Shown in pieces: positions 16,507 to 24,846 of a stretch of DNA of 64,000 nt. The stretch's first letter is position 1; each line of letters begins with the position of its first letter. The notes beneath the pieces are model-generated. The model was not told where the DNA came from, did no database searches, and saw only the letters and a list, made by a program, of their open reading frames with translations. The translations under genes were made by a program, and so were the position numbers. The stretch comes from Halorarum halophilum (GTDB lineage: Archaea > Halobacteriota > Halobacteria > Halobacteriales > Haloferacaceae), in the NCBI RefSeq assembly GCF_013401515.1, contig NZ_CP058532.1:1-64000 (forward strand), in the 5' to 3' direction.

Positions 16507-17319
16507 ATGAAGACAGTAGCAATCGATATCGAGACGACTGGGTTGGCCGCGACAGACGAAGTGACCGTCGTCGGCCTCGGAGACGACGAAACGTACGAGA
16601 TCCACTACAACGCAGATGGCGGCCGGACCCACGTCGACCAGGACGAGTTCGAATGGGAGTCGAACGACCGCGAGATCGAACTGTACGGCTGGCCGAGCGA
16701 AGAACGCCTCCTCACCCGGCTGAACACGGCCGTGAACCGGTTCGAGCTGAACATCGAAGGGACGCTCCTCGTCGGGTTCAACGTCGACGGGTTCGACTTC
16801 CCGATGATGCGGACGCGGTCGATGGTGAACGACGTCCCGTGGCCGTTCAGCGGCTGTCAGTACCTGGACGTGCAGAACGCGTTCAAGTACGATCTCCAGA
16901 CGAAGAAGCAGGACATCATGGGGTTCAACAAGGGCCCGCTCAAGGAGTTCGGCGACTACGTCGACGCGAACTACAAAGCGTCGTGGCGAAAAGAGCAGAT
17001 CAAGGAGGCAATCCACGAGAAGGGATTCGAGACGGCCGACGTGATGGACTTCGCCGGAGAGAACGGCTACGACAACCCGACGAACGACCAGGGCAAACAG
17101 TACCAGATTCACCAGCTGTACTGCGAGCTCGGCGTCCTGGACGACCACCCGCACGATCCGCTGGGTCACAAGTCCGAGCTGTGTGTCTCTCGGTGGGCCG
17201 AGGGAGACATGGAATCGATCATCCAGCACAACCTCGCCGACCTGAAAATGACACTGGACCTCGTCGGGCTCCTCCCCGCGTACATCCACGAGAGCGAACT
17301 TCGCACGACGCGGCTCTGA
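16507..17319 (+). CDS. DnaQ/RNase T-type 3'-5' exonuclease
   Basis: 270 residues; start ATG 16507, since in-frame codons upstream belong to the leader. DEDD motifs: Exo I AIDIETTG (residues 5-12), Exo II LVGFNVDGFDFPMM (about 89-102) and Exo III QHNLADLKMT near residue 240, the last with H-x3-x-D spacing compatible with DEDDh/y enzymes. A large insert between Exo II and III (about 130 residues) is similar to PolB exonuclease-like proteins that lack a polymerase domain. Follows the MCM-like gene, so a replication proofreading or recombination nuclease is likely. Confidence 0.75.
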   Translation: MKTVAIDIETTGLAATDEVTVVGLGDDETYEIHYNADGGRTHVDQDEFEWESNDREIELYGWPSEERLLTRLNTAVNRFELNIEGTLLVGFNVDGFDFPMMRTRSMVNDVPWPFSGCQYLDVQNAFKYDLQTKKQDIMGFNKGPLKEFGDYVDANYKASWRKEQIKEAIHEKGFETADVMDFAGENGYDNPTNDQGKQYQIHQLYCELGVLDDHPHDPLGHKSELCVSRWAEGDMESIIQHNLADLKMTLDLVGLLPAYIHESELRTTRL

Positions 17320-17326
17320 TATGCCG

Positions 17327-17389
17327 TCGAAATGCTTATGCGCTTGTCATAACAAATATCGGATACATACCGGCGCCATGGGGGGCCGG
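17327..17389 (+). promoter_or_regulatory. Promoter and leader hairpin of PadR gene
   Basis: TCGAAATGCTTATGC supplies BRE/TATA at about 17327-17341. The predicted 5' end is close to a hairpin in which CCGGCGCC (17370-17377) pairs with GGGGCCGG (17382-17389) with one mismatch, 10 bases before ATG 17400. No UGGAA loop. Confidence 0.45.
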
Positions 17390-17399
17390 AACCGATACC

Positions 17400-17840
17400 A
17401 TGAACGGCGACAAGGACATCGATGTCGCACATCAGAGCGACGACAGGACAGACAACCCGACCGAAATCACGGACGTGACGATCCTCCACCCGGACGATTT
17501 CGCGGCCAAGATGGACGAAGCGACGCTGTTTCAAGTGACAGTGCTGCTGGCGATACAGAACCTCTCGGTTCGGGGCGAACAGTGCTACGGGCTGGCGATC
17601 AAGGGCGAGCTCGAGAAGATCTACCGGACCGCCGAGATCCACCACGGACGGCTGTACCCGAACCTCGACACGCTCAAGGAGCGGGACCTGATCGTCAAGA
17701 AGCCGATCGACGATCGCGCCAACTCCTACCAGCTCACCCCCGGCGGCAAGGGGCTGCTGAAGCGGTACGCCGAGATGGTCGTCGGCCTGATCAACGGGGT
17801 CGAGTACGACGACATCGTCAACGACGGCCGAGTCGCATAG
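17400..17840 (+). CDS. PadR-family winged-helix regulator
   Basis: 146 residues; ATG 17400 follows a leader hairpin. The core is a PadR winged helix: LFQVTVLLAIQNLSV, YGLAIKGELEKIY and the hallmark EIHHGRLYPNLDTLKERDLI followed by the wing. An acidic 40-residue N-terminal extension precedes it. A second PadR gene lies at 44743 (minus). PadR proteins are usually repressors that bind a palindrome at their own promoter; here a target could be the replication operons around it. Confidence 0.85.
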   Translation: MNGDKDIDVAHQSDDRTDNPTEITDVTILHPDDFAAKMDEATLFQVTVLLAIQNLSVRGEQCYGLAIKGELEKIYRTAEIHHGRLYPNLDTLKERDLIVKKPIDDRANSYQLTPGGKGLLKRYAEMVVGLINGVEYDDIVNDGRVA

Positions 17841-17849
17841 AATCGTCTG

Positions 17850-17975
17850 ATGTCGGATCGCTGTTTCCACTGCGGGCACACCGGTCCCTGTTGGTGCGTG
17901 TGTTGCGAGAATAAACCGAATCAAAATGACGACGAGATACGCGAAGGCGAAGGAGATTGGCTTCGAAGAGTCTGA
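17850..17975 (+). CDS. Small Cys-rich (zinc) protein
   Basis: 41 residues, ATG 9 bases after the PadR stop, overlapping the next gene by 50 bases in another frame. C-x2-C, C-x-C and C-C groups (CFHCGHTGPCWCVCC) suggest a zinc knuckle. The long overlap lowers confidence. Confidence 0.45.
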   Translation: MSDRCFHCGHTGPCWCVCCENKPNQNDDEIREGEGDWLRRV

Positions 17976-18456
17976 GACGAATCCGGGCCTCCTCTGGTGG
18001 TTCGTCCCCCAGGGCGGCTACAAGATCTTCATGGACTTCCGCACGAAGAACGACGACGGTGAGTATGACGGCTACGAACCGGACATGCCACCACGAACCT
18101 ACGGCGCGGACGAAGACGACGAAGGGAACACTGTCTGGATAAACTCGTCCGGCGATACGCGAGATCGCTGGAAAGAGGATATCGAAGGCCACTGGGTCGT
18201 CAAGAAAGTCGAACGCGAGAGCGGTCTCGACCAGGACCGCGGGCAAACGGGCCTCGACTGGTTCGCGACTGATGGCATGGCTGAGCAGGAATGTCGGCTG
18301 TGTGGAGACGAGTACGCCGTTTCGGAACTGGAGAACGGACTATGCTTCGGAGATGATACGAACGGGTGTTACTTCGAGGAGAATCCCGCCGAGTTGTTCC
18401 GCCAAGCTCGCCGCCGTAAAGAGGAAATCAGAAGTGAGCGCCGACAAGAACCTTAA
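17926..18456 (+). CDS. Unknown protein with C-terminal zinc motif
   Basis: 176 residues. N-terminal half has Trp/Gly-rich beta sequence (GLLWWFVPQGGYKIFMDF); the C-terminal quarter has C-x2-C ... C-x7-C (CRLCGDEYAVSELENGLC and C at NGC), a treble-clef-like zinc site. Positioned between PadR and primase genes. No family recognised. Confidence 0.6.
   Translation: MTTRYAKAKEIGFEESETNPGLLWWFVPQGGYKIFMDFRTKNDDGEYDGYEPDMPPRTYGADEDDEGNTVWINSSGDTRDRWKEDIEGHWVVKKVERESGLDQDRGQTGLDWFATDGMAEQECRLCGDEYAVSELENGLCFGDDTNGCYFEENPAELFRQARRRKEEIRSERRQEP
18442..18456 (+). promoter_or_regulatory. Primase promoter
   Basis: GACAAGAACCTTAATATC, AT-box CTTAATA at about 18451. Predicted transcript start near 18480, right at the hairpin. 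Confidence 0.5.
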
Positions 18457-18483
18457 TATCAGTTCCCTGTGTATTCATCCCTA

Positions 18484-18504
18484 CACCTCCCGTGGAACGG
18501 GGTG
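18484..18504 (+). promoter_or_regulatory. UGGAA-loop leader hairpin E
   Basis: CACC (18484-18487) pairs with GGTG (18501-18504) and CCG with CGG around the loop TGGAA (18493-18497), 6 bases before the primase ATG. The hairpin is at the very 5' end of the predicted mRNA. Confidence 0.6.
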
Positions 18505-18510
18505 CCAGGA

Positions 18511-19701
18511 ATGAGTACAGTGAACCACGATGAACTGGGCGTCAGCGTCCCGTTGTACCTGGACCTGTTCAAAACGCGCGACGACTGCTTCGCAGTCCAG
18601 CGCATGGATGGGTCGTACGGGCCGCTGAACATCGAGTTCGAAGAAAAGCACGTCGAGCAGCACATCAACGGCGAGCGGACGTACGGTCAGTACCTCGTCG
18701 ACCCGGTCGACAACACCGTCCGCTTCGCGGCGATCGACAACGACATCGACGACGACTCGAACGCGCCACTGGAGAACGCGCTGGAAGCCGCCGTCCTCGA
18801 AAAGCAACGGGCGCTCGAGTTCGGGCTCCGCGACAATCAGGTGTGGCTCGAGTTCTCCGGTCGCCGAGGATACCACACGTGGTTCTTCTTCGACCCGCCT
18901 GTGAAGGCGACGCTCGCGAAACAGCTCCTCGAGTACATCGTTGGCGGAACGCCCGAGGAGCGTGACGCGTACACCGAGCAGATCAACGACGGGGCCGACC
19001 CGGACGATCTCGACACGCCCGGTGTCGACATCCCCGGCGGTCACACGGAGGTATTCCCGAAGCAAGTCGGACTCAGCACTGGGGAGTACGGAAACCTGAT
19101 CAAGACGCCGTTCGGCCTTCACCAGAAGACGGGCAATCGGATGTTGTTCGTTGACGAGACGGGTGAGCCGTATTCTGATCAGGCGTCGATCATCCGGGCG
19201 GCGATTCGAAATCGCATCCACCCGGACGTCGCTGGTGGCATCCTCGAGGAGTTCGGGGATGATACGGAGCACCTGGTCGAAGAAGCAGAACAACGAGCGG
19301 CCGGTCGGGGTCGCGACCTGGAGGACATCGTCTCCGAAGGGATGGACATCCGGCCATGTATCGAAGCGGCGATCACGGGTCAGAAGGGGAACCTCTCGGG
19401 CGAAGAAGGGCACCACATGCGGCTGGCGGCGGCCGCCGAGCTGCTGGCGAACGGCTACTCGGTCGAGGAAGCCCACGAGTTCTTCAAGGCGTTCCCGAAC
19501 TACGACCCGAAGATCACAGAGGAGAAGCTCCGTGAAGTGCAGAGCAACCTCCCGCGCCCGTGGGCGTGCTCGACGATCAAAGACAAGTGCGGCTCGCTGG
19601 TGACGGATTGCCCGTGCCCGGCGACGTCGGACATAGACCTGGTAACATCAATGGAGCTGAATCACCAACGCTACGGCCACGTATGGAAGAACGATGAATG
19701 A
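18511..19701 (+). CDS. Archaeo-eukaryotic primase, PriS core fused to PriL-like Fe-S domain
   Basis: 396 residues from ATG 18511; an upstream in-frame ATG (18469) lies in the leader hairpin and is rejected. Catalytic AEP motifs: D-x-D in FAAIDNDIDD (D76, D78), the sxH motif in EFSGRRGYHTWFFF (S116, H122), and the nucleotide-binding GNLIKTPFGLHQKTG. The C-terminal 120 residues look like the PriL iron-sulphur domain: PCIEAAITG, then GHHMRLAAAAELLANGYSVE, then PWACSTIKDKC and C-P-C, giving Cys 283, 353, 360, 367 and 369, four of which could hold a [4Fe-4S] cluster. A single chain would thus replace the cellular PriS/PriL dimer. Makes primers for PolB. Confidence 0.82.
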   Translation: MSTVNHDELGVSVPLYLDLFKTRDDCFAVQRMDGSYGPLNIEFEEKHVEQHINGERTYGQYLVDPVDNTVRFAAIDNDIDDDSNAPLENALEAAVLEKQRALEFGLRDNQVWLEFSGRRGYHTWFFFDPPVKATLAKQLLEYIVGGTPEERDAYTEQINDGADPDDLDTPGVDIPGGHTEVFPKQVGLSTGEYGNLIKTPFGLHQKTGNRMLFVDETGEPYSDQASIIRAAIRNRIHPDVAGGILEEFGDDTEHLVEEAEQRAAGRGRDLEDIVSEGMDIRPCIEAAITGQKGNLSGEEGHHMRLAAAAELLANGYSVEEAHEFFKAFPNYDPKITEEKLREVQSNLPRPWACSTIKDKCGSLVTDCPCPATSDIDLVTSMELNHQRYGHVWKNDE

Positions 19702-20206
19702 CGAGAACAACACGAAGACGGTCAACATCCGAGTAAACGCGACGGACTGGGAGAACCTCTCCGACGAGAATCGATCCGAGATCTGTCGCGAGGCACTCCG
19801 CTCGGCCTCACAGATGAAGCGTGACGCTGGAAAGGCGCTCCGCTACGCGGGTGAGTACGAGAAGTCGCTCGCGAAACTGGACAAGGCACAGGCGGAAGTG
19901 AAAGTGAACAAGACGATGATGGAGAACGAGCTCGAGGCGTACGGCTATCACGAGCTCGTCACCGCCGATGAGCTCCCCGATCAGTTCTCCCTGTTCGAGG
20001 AGATGCTGGTCTACTCCGGCAAGTACGCGAACTCGTACATGGAAGCCGGTCGCGGCTACGAGTGGATCGTGAACGCGATCATGCAGGACATGCGTGACGA
20101 GGGGAAGGTGCTCCCGGTCGGGATCGCCGAATGGATCGTCGGCATCGTCGAGGACAACTTCGAAACCGAGGACGAGGACGACGAGGAGGAGACGGTCGAA
20201 GTATGA
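19694..20206 (+). CDS. Ribbon-helix-helix-like protein with helical domain
   Basis: 170 residues, overlapping the primase stop by 8 bases. The N-terminus TVNIRVNATDWENLSDENRSEICREALRS has the strand-helix-helix form of RHH DNA-binding proteins. Residues 45-90 are coiled coil, the remainder helical with an acidic end (EDEDDEEE). Translationally coupled to primase, so perhaps a regulator or a primase accessory factor. Confidence 0.5.
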   Translation: MNDENNTKTVNIRVNATDWENLSDENRSEICREALRSASQMKRDAGKALRYAGEYEKSLAKLDKAQAEVKVNKTMMENELEAYGYHELVTADELPDQFSLFEEMLVYSGKYANSYMEAGRGYEWIVNAIMQDMRDEGKVLPVGIAEWIVGIVEDNFETEDEDDEEETVEV

Positions 20207-20544
20207 GCACGACGCGCGTCGAGCAGACGGTTCACGGCGACGTGAAGTACGAGACGTTCACGTGCTCGGGCTGTGATTCGGAAGCGATCGTTGGGACGGA
20301 GCACGACCTGTACGATCTGAACATCAAGCACCGGTACGACGACGACGAAGACGTCGTGTTTCGCGTCGGACCACATTACACGCTGTTCCAGTTCTGTGAA
20401 GTGTGTCAGAACCAGCCCGGCCCGACCGCACGACTCGCCCTCCAGAAGGCGAACTATAAACGCCGGCTTCAGGGGAAGTACACGGCCTGGGCAACGTTGC
20501 TCCTCATCGCCGAGGCGCTGTTCATCTGGTGGGCGTTCCTGTGA
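20203..20544 (+). CDS. Zinc-ribbon membrane protein
   Basis: 113 residues from ATG 20203 (ATGA overlap). Two CxxC pairs, CSGC and CEVC, spaced by about 45 residues, form a zinc ribbon; a C-terminal hydrophobic helix (WATLLLIAEALFIWWAFL) would anchor it in the membrane with the zinc domain in the cytoplasm. Function unknown. Confidence 0.65.
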   Translation: MSTTRVEQTVHGDVKYETFTCSGCDSEAIVGTEHDLYDLNIKHRYDDDEDVVFRVGPHYTLFQFCEVCQNQPGPTARLALQKANYKRRLQGKYTAWATLLLIAEALFIWWAFL

Positions 20545-20602
20545 GCGCCAACGTACCAGTTAACGGATAGCTTTTGCCGGTCCATGGTGTATCGATTACT
20601 GA

Positions 20603-20797
20603 GTGAGTCGTCAGTTCAAGAAGATAGTCTTCCCTCATGAGTACGTCGACCATCGTGGAGCCTACGCGCTCTTCTGCGGTGGCTGCTGGACGCCGCTCAA
20701 GATCAACTGGGGAAACAACTCAACCGGCTACGCTATCTGCTCTTGCGGGCACCGCTACGGGTACAAATACGTCTACGAGAAGTTCGTACGGGCCTAA
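20603..20797 (+). CDS. Small zinc-ribbon protein
   Basis: 64 residues with a GTG start 33 bases behind a TATA-like GATAGCTTTT. C-x2-C (CGGC) and C-x-C (CSC) pairs about 20 residues apart. Tyr-rich and basic, unlike its acidic neighbours, so possibly nucleic-acid binding. Confidence 0.6.
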   Translation: MSRQFKKIVFPHEYVDHRGAYALFCGGCWTPLKINWGNNSTGYAICSCGHRYGYKYVYEKFVRA

Positions 20798-20842
20798 TTC
20801 GAGAGTTTCAGAGCGTCTCACGGGCACTCTCATTCGCATTTT

Positions 20843-20886
20843 CGACGCCTGTCGCTCCGGGCCATGGCCCCTACCCTCGATGGGCT
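20843..20886 (+). repeat. GCCATG-CCCCTACCCTC element, copy 2
   Basis: cgacgcctgtcgctccgggc then catggcccctaccctcgatg; follows the stop of the zinc-ribbon gene by about 45 bases. Confidence 0.55.
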
Positions 20887-21007
20887 GCAAACGTGTTTCC
20901 GCGAGGCGTATCAGACAGTTTTTCGAGAGGAAGAATAGAATAGAAGCCTCCCGACAGGGTAGAAACCGCAGTACTGGGGCCTCTTCGGTGCTTGATGTAT
21001 CAGATAA

Positions 21008-21020
21008 AGAAACACTTATC
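21008..21020 (+). promoter_or_regulatory. Class II promoter AGAAACACTTATC
   Basis: BRE AGAAAC directly followed by TATA CTTATC; predicted start about 21040, leader about 69 nt. The same core occurs at 28175, 47494 and 59111. Confidence 0.65.
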
Positions 21021-21056
21021 TTAGTATTCCACGTACAATAGGTTACCCACAGTCAT

Positions 21057-21076
21057 CCGGCCTTGGAACGGACCGG
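21057..21076 (+). promoter_or_regulatory. UGGAA-loop leader hairpin B
   Basis: CCGGCC (21057-21062) pairs with GG-A-CCGG (21070-21076, one bulged A) around loop TTGGAAC. Ends 32 bases before ATG 21109. Confidence 0.55.
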
Positions 21077-21108
21077 CTGGCATCGACGTGGGACGGAGTA
21101 ATCGGTAA

Positions 21109-24033
21109 ATGAGCAAGAACGAAACCGACGCAAGTTCTGATTCCGGCGCGACGGAGGATGCGCTGGACGGATCGATGCTTGACACCATCGAGCCGGTAGA
21201 GACTGGGTTGGCGACAGACGAAGAACCCGAACCTGAGTTCCAGAAGGCCCGCCACGAGGTCGGCCAGAAGAACCTCCAGGCCACCGGGAGCGAGCACCCG
21301 CTCGCGATCGCCTCGGGGTCCACCGCTTCAATCGAGCAGCGCGTGGACAACGAGGTCGTCCTCGACTACCTGTCGGACAAGATCTACGGGGGTCCTGATT
21401 CGACGATTCGAGAGTACCTCGCCAACGCAGAGACGGCCTGTATCCGTGCAGCGGAAGTGCTGCTCAAGGACGAGGCCGGGTTCGACGAAGACGACTTCTG
21501 GGTCGTCGACGACGAACACCCCGACTACCACCCCGACAAGCGCGAGCACCGCCAACCAGTACGGCGGCTGTTCCCCAAGGAGATCCTCGACGCGGCCCAG
21601 GCCCACTGTGGCTACGAGCCGACGATCGAGGTCGAATGGCACGAGGGCGACAACCTCCTCGTGATCGCCGAGAACGGGGTCGGCTTCACACCGCGTGAAG
21701 TCACCGACGTCCTCGCAGTGACGGGCCACTCCGGGGTTCGCGACCGCGGCGATGTCTCCGGCCAGTTCGGGATGGGCGTGATGTCGGCCCACAAGGTGGT
21801 CGGCAAGGAGGGTGCGTACACGCTGATCACGCGCACCCGCCGCACGGACATCCCCGACTGGGCCCAGGAGTCGTTCGCCGCCTACTGCTACCTGGGTGGC
21901 TACGACATGATCGAGGGGTCGCTCCCGGACGGAAGCTACGGCACGCGCTTCGAGCTCCCGATCAAGGAGAACCTCGACGACAACCACGGGTCGCGCTACG
22001 ACGACACCCCGGTCATCACGAAATGGGTCGGCAAGTACGCCGAGTACATGCGAGTCCCTGTCCTGTACCACCACTTCAACGATGGTGACACGGTGCACGA
22101 CGACGAGTTCGGGGACAAGGAGTTCGCCGACGACTACAACGGCGCGGTCCTGACGATCGACCGGCCCGAGTTCATCGCGAAGTCCTACCCTTCGGCGAGC
22201 AACGACACGCTGCTGCTGTCGATGCCCATCAAGCGGAACTACCGCTACTCGCCGCCCGATGCCCCGTGGAGCGTGGACATCCGGCTTCGCAACGAGGGTG
22301 GTATCGTCATCGAAGGGCCGAACCGCGGCCTGATGCCCGTCGAGGACGCCGAGTACGAGAACATGGAGGACGACCGGCGCGAGAAGTTCGTCCGGAAGTC
22401 CGACCTGGAAGACGAGGACATCACGCTCCCCGAGCCGACGGCCTCGCGCGACGAGCTCCAGAAGAACGAGCCGTTCTGGAAGTGGATCGGTGGCGAGTTC
22501 GACCAGCTCTACAAGGACGAGATCAAACGCTTCGTGGCGTCGGTCTCGGACCTCGACGATCTCGAGGACCTGGCCTCCGACGACCCGAACGGGTTCTCGT
22601 TCCTGATGGTCGGGCTCTCGAAATTCAAGTCCTACAAGGTCAGCGACGGCGCTGATTTCCAGGACGTGATCGAAGAGAAGCTCGAGACGACGCTGGACGA
22701 AGAGTTCTGTGACCAGCTCCTGCTGCTCATGACGAACGTCGAGCTCGCACCACGCGGACGCTCTGGCGTTCGGCTGAAGAACAACCGCACCAAGGAGAAG
22801 ACCTGGCGCATCTTCCGCGACGCCGCCGACGGCGACGTCTACATGGGCGTCAACATCAACGAGAAGCGGACGAAAGTGGTCTGGGCGACGCACGATGCGA
22901 ACCAGGTCGCCCGCGTCAGCAAGTCGGGCAAGTACAAAGAGTACGAGCAGCTCGGCTGGAAGCGCCTCGCCGACGTCCCCTACTCGTCGGGTGCGGAGAA
23001 CGCGAGCCAGTTCACCATCCCGTCCGACCTGAAGAGCTCGGGCTCGGCTGGCGGGAAATCGAACGCCGGCAAGGACGCGGCCGACCGACAGCTCACAGTA
23101 CGGCGGTCGAGTGACCGCGGTGACTGCGAGAACCACACAGCGAGTTCGATCAAGGACAGCCTGGAGCTGTACGACCAGGGGAAGGGCGACGGCGTGAAGG
23201 TGAGCTGGAACAAGCACGTTCACGAGATCGTTCTGTTCCCGAGCAGTACCGACCGGCGAATGACCGATTGGTACGATGTAATCAAACCCCACAAGGGGCG
23301 GGGCTGCGCCACCTGCATCAACGGCGTCTACGAGTACCTGAAGGACGTACCTGGAATCATGCACATCGACGACCTGATCGCGGATAGCGACGACGTAACG
23401 CTCACGACCAGCGAAGGCGACATGACCGTCTCCGACGCCGGCGACGAACTACTGGTCCACCTGGTGAACGCGGACTACCTCGACCGGTTCCGCGAGCCCG
23501 AGATCATGACTCGGCTGGCCGAGCTGCTCCACGACGAGCTCGAGGAGCACTGCGACGACTTCAGCTGGGACTACGAGGAAGAGATGTACCCGGACAAGTT
23601 CATCTACGCACCCGTCGACAAGAACGCCTGGCGGCGTATCCAGCCCGGGAGCTTCGAGTCTGACTACGTAGTGATCGCGGGCGACCTGCGGGTGACGAAC
23701 GTCGGCGCGACTCACACGCACGGCTACCAGTCGGACGCCGAGCTGTACGCAATGGGGCGGTTCTACAACTGGGACGCCGACTCGCCCGAGATCACCTCGC
23801 TCAAGTCGCTGGTCACGAGCCGCGACCCCGAGCAGGCGTTCGCCCTGATCGACACGCTGGCGATGCTCCACGACAACGGCGTGAAGCCCTCGTCCGCACA
23901 GAACGGTCAGATCGTGAAGCTCACGGTCGAACAGCAGGCATCACTCGACGACACCTCGGACTCGGATGCCACCAGCGACGGCGGCACGGACACGCCGGAA
24001 CACGAGGCGCTGGCCGACGGCGGAGAGGAGTGA
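21109..24033 (+). CDS. GHKL-superfamily ATPase (rIIA/HSP90/MORC-like)
   Basis: 974 residues. Bergerat-fold motifs: N box STIREYLANAETACIRAAE (about 97-115), G1 VIAENGVGFTPREV (about 185-198; the usual D is E-N-G), G2 GQFGMGVMSAHKVVG (about 217-231) and G3 GTRFELPIKE. The remaining 700 residues are acidic, with an alpha/beta transducer-like region and no recognised end domain. Phage T4 rIIA and many giant-phage proteins have this plan; topoisomerase VIB and MORC are alternatives. It heads an operon of four more unknown genes. The Asp of G1 seems replaced, so ATP hydrolysis should be tested rather than assumed. Confidence 0.7.
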   Translation: MSKNETDASSDSGATEDALDGSMLDTIEPVETGLATDEEPEPEFQKARHEVGQKNLQATGSEHPLAIASGSTASIEQRVDNEVVLDYLSDKIYGGPDSTIREYLANAETACIRAAEVLLKDEAGFDEDDFWVVDDEHPDYHPDKREHRQPVRRLFPKEILDAAQAHCGYEPTIEVEWHEGDNLLVIAENGVGFTPREVTDVLAVTGHSGVRDRGDVSGQFGMGVMSAHKVVGKEGAYTLITRTRRTDIPDWAQESFAAYCYLGGYDMIEGSLPDGSYGTRFELPIKENLDDNHGSRYDDTPVITKWVGKYAEYMRVPVLYHHFNDGDTVHDDEFGDKEFADDYNGAVLTIDRPEFIAKSYPSASNDTLLLSMPIKRNYRYSPPDAPWSVDIRLRNEGGIVIEGPNRGLMPVEDAEYENMEDDRREKFVRKSDLEDEDITLPEPTASRDELQKNEPFWKWIGGEFDQLYKDEIKRFVASVSDLDDLEDLASDDPNGFSFLMVGLSKFKSYKVSDGADFQDVIEEKLETTLDEEFCDQLLLLMTNVELAPRGRSGVRLKNNRTKEKTWRIFRDAADGDVYMGVNINEKRTKVVWATHDANQVARVSKSGKYKEYEQLGWKRLADVPYSSGAENASQFTIPSDLKSSGSAGGKSNAGKDAADRQLTVRRSSDRGDCENHTASSIKDSLELYDQGKGDGVKVSWNKHVHEIVLFPSSTDRRMTDWYDVIKPHKGRGCATCINGVYEYLKDVPGIMHIDDLIADSDDVTLTTSEGDMTVSDAGDELLVHLVNADYLDRFREPEIMTRLAELLHDELEEHCDDFSWDYEEEMYPDKFIYAPVDKNAWRRIQPGSFESDYVVIAGDLRVTNVGATHTHGYQSDAELYAMGRFYNWDADSPEITSLKSLVTSRDPEQAFALIDTLAMLHDNGVKPSSAQNGQIVKLTVEQQASLDDTSDSDATSDGGTDTPEHEALADGGEE

Positions 24034-24036
24034 GCC

Positions 24037-24399
24037 ATGAGCCTGGACGAGCTCCAGATGGATCTGGAGAAGTGCCGGTTCAGAGAGATCAACACCAAGC
24101 GGAACGACGACGGGAGTCTTCGCCGCGTCGAGGTGATGATCCAGCTCTCCACCGCGAACAGCGGGTCGCCGGTCACGTTCAAGTACGCCGTTCGGGGAGA
24201 CGACGACCGGCTGAAACTCACGCAAGTGGTGGACACGGGGACGACCATGACGATCTCGAAGTTCATCTACATGAACGTGTTCGCCGAGCACATGCTCCCG
24301 AAGCGCATTCCGGATGTCGAGTCGGTCGAGTCCGTCGAAGAGAAGCTGCTCGCCGCGCGGAAGCTGGTCGAAGGTGGGGCGCTTGAGGACGAGGAGTGA
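24037..24399 (+). CDS. Unknown acidic protein
   Basis: 120 residues, three bases after the GHKL gene. Pattern: beta strands (RRVEVMIQLST, VTFKYAVRGDDDRL) followed by a helix (ISKFIYMNVFAEHML) and an acidic C-terminal helix. Operon partner of the GHKL ATPase; no family recognised. Confidence 0.65.
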   Translation: MSLDELQMDLEKCRFREINTKRNDDGSLRRVEVMIQLSTANSGSPVTFKYAVRGDDDRLKLTQVVDTGTTMTISKFIYMNVFAEHMLPKRIPDVESVESVEEKLLAARKLVEGGALEDEE

Positions 24400-24402
24400 G
24401 CC

Positions 24403-24846
24403 ATGAGTGACATCCGGGTCCAGAGTCCGATGTACGAGGACGAGTACACGATGGAGTCGCCGGACCACCACGCCGACGATCCCCAGCCCGGCGATATCGT
24501 TCGACTCGGCAACGATACGATCGTTCGAATCGTCGCGGCCAAGGACGAAGGTGCGGACCGCCCGCCGCTGTACACCGTCGCGCTCGAGCGAACGATCGGC
24601 GTCCACCCCGACAACGGGGAGCTCGAAGACATCAGTGGCTACGGGATCGCCGACGTCCTCGTCCACCGCGAGTCAGCGGCGGTCCTCAAGGACACGATGG
24701 CGCATCTGGCGTACGTGAACGTCCTGGAGGAGATGGGGTTCGACGAGGCGGCCGAGCTCGTCGGACACGTGAAGAGCCTCACGTTCACGAAAGTGCGAGG
24801 CTGGTCCATCCCGAAGACGCCCGAGCACGAGGTGTTCGACGAATGA
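24403..24846 (+). CDS. Unknown acidic protein
   Basis: 147 residues. A small beta-barrel-like segment (PGDIVRLGNDTIVRIVAAKD, PPLYTVALERT) is followed by helices. The PGDIVRLGN phrase resembles SH3-like barrels but nothing diagnostic is present. Overlaps the following gene by ATGA. Confidence 0.65.
   Translation: MSDIRVQSPMYEDEYTMESPDHHADDPQPGDIVRLGNDTIVRIVAAKDEGADRPPLYTVALERTIGVHPDNGELEDISGYGIADVLVHRESAAVLKDTMAHLAYVNVLEEMGFDEAAELVGHVKSLTFTKVRGWSIPKTPEHEVFDE

Larger units (their letters stand above)
20798..21108 (+). other. Intergenic region before GHKL operon
   Basis: 311 bases without a convincing gene. Holds a GTTTCAGAGCGTCTC box (shared with 12357), a GCCATG/CCCCTACCCTC element (20843-20886), an AGAAACACTTATC promoter (21008-21020) and hairpin B (21057-21076). 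Confidence 0.6.

Noticed and set aside
21328-23364. 678-codon ORF on the minus strand opposite the GHKL gene (and similar long antisense ORFs at 8404-9612, 13040-14296, 5117-5965)
   Set aside because: Mirror frames of GC-rich genes; Arg/Val/Leu-rich composition without motifs, no promoter, and the + strand proteins have clear domains.
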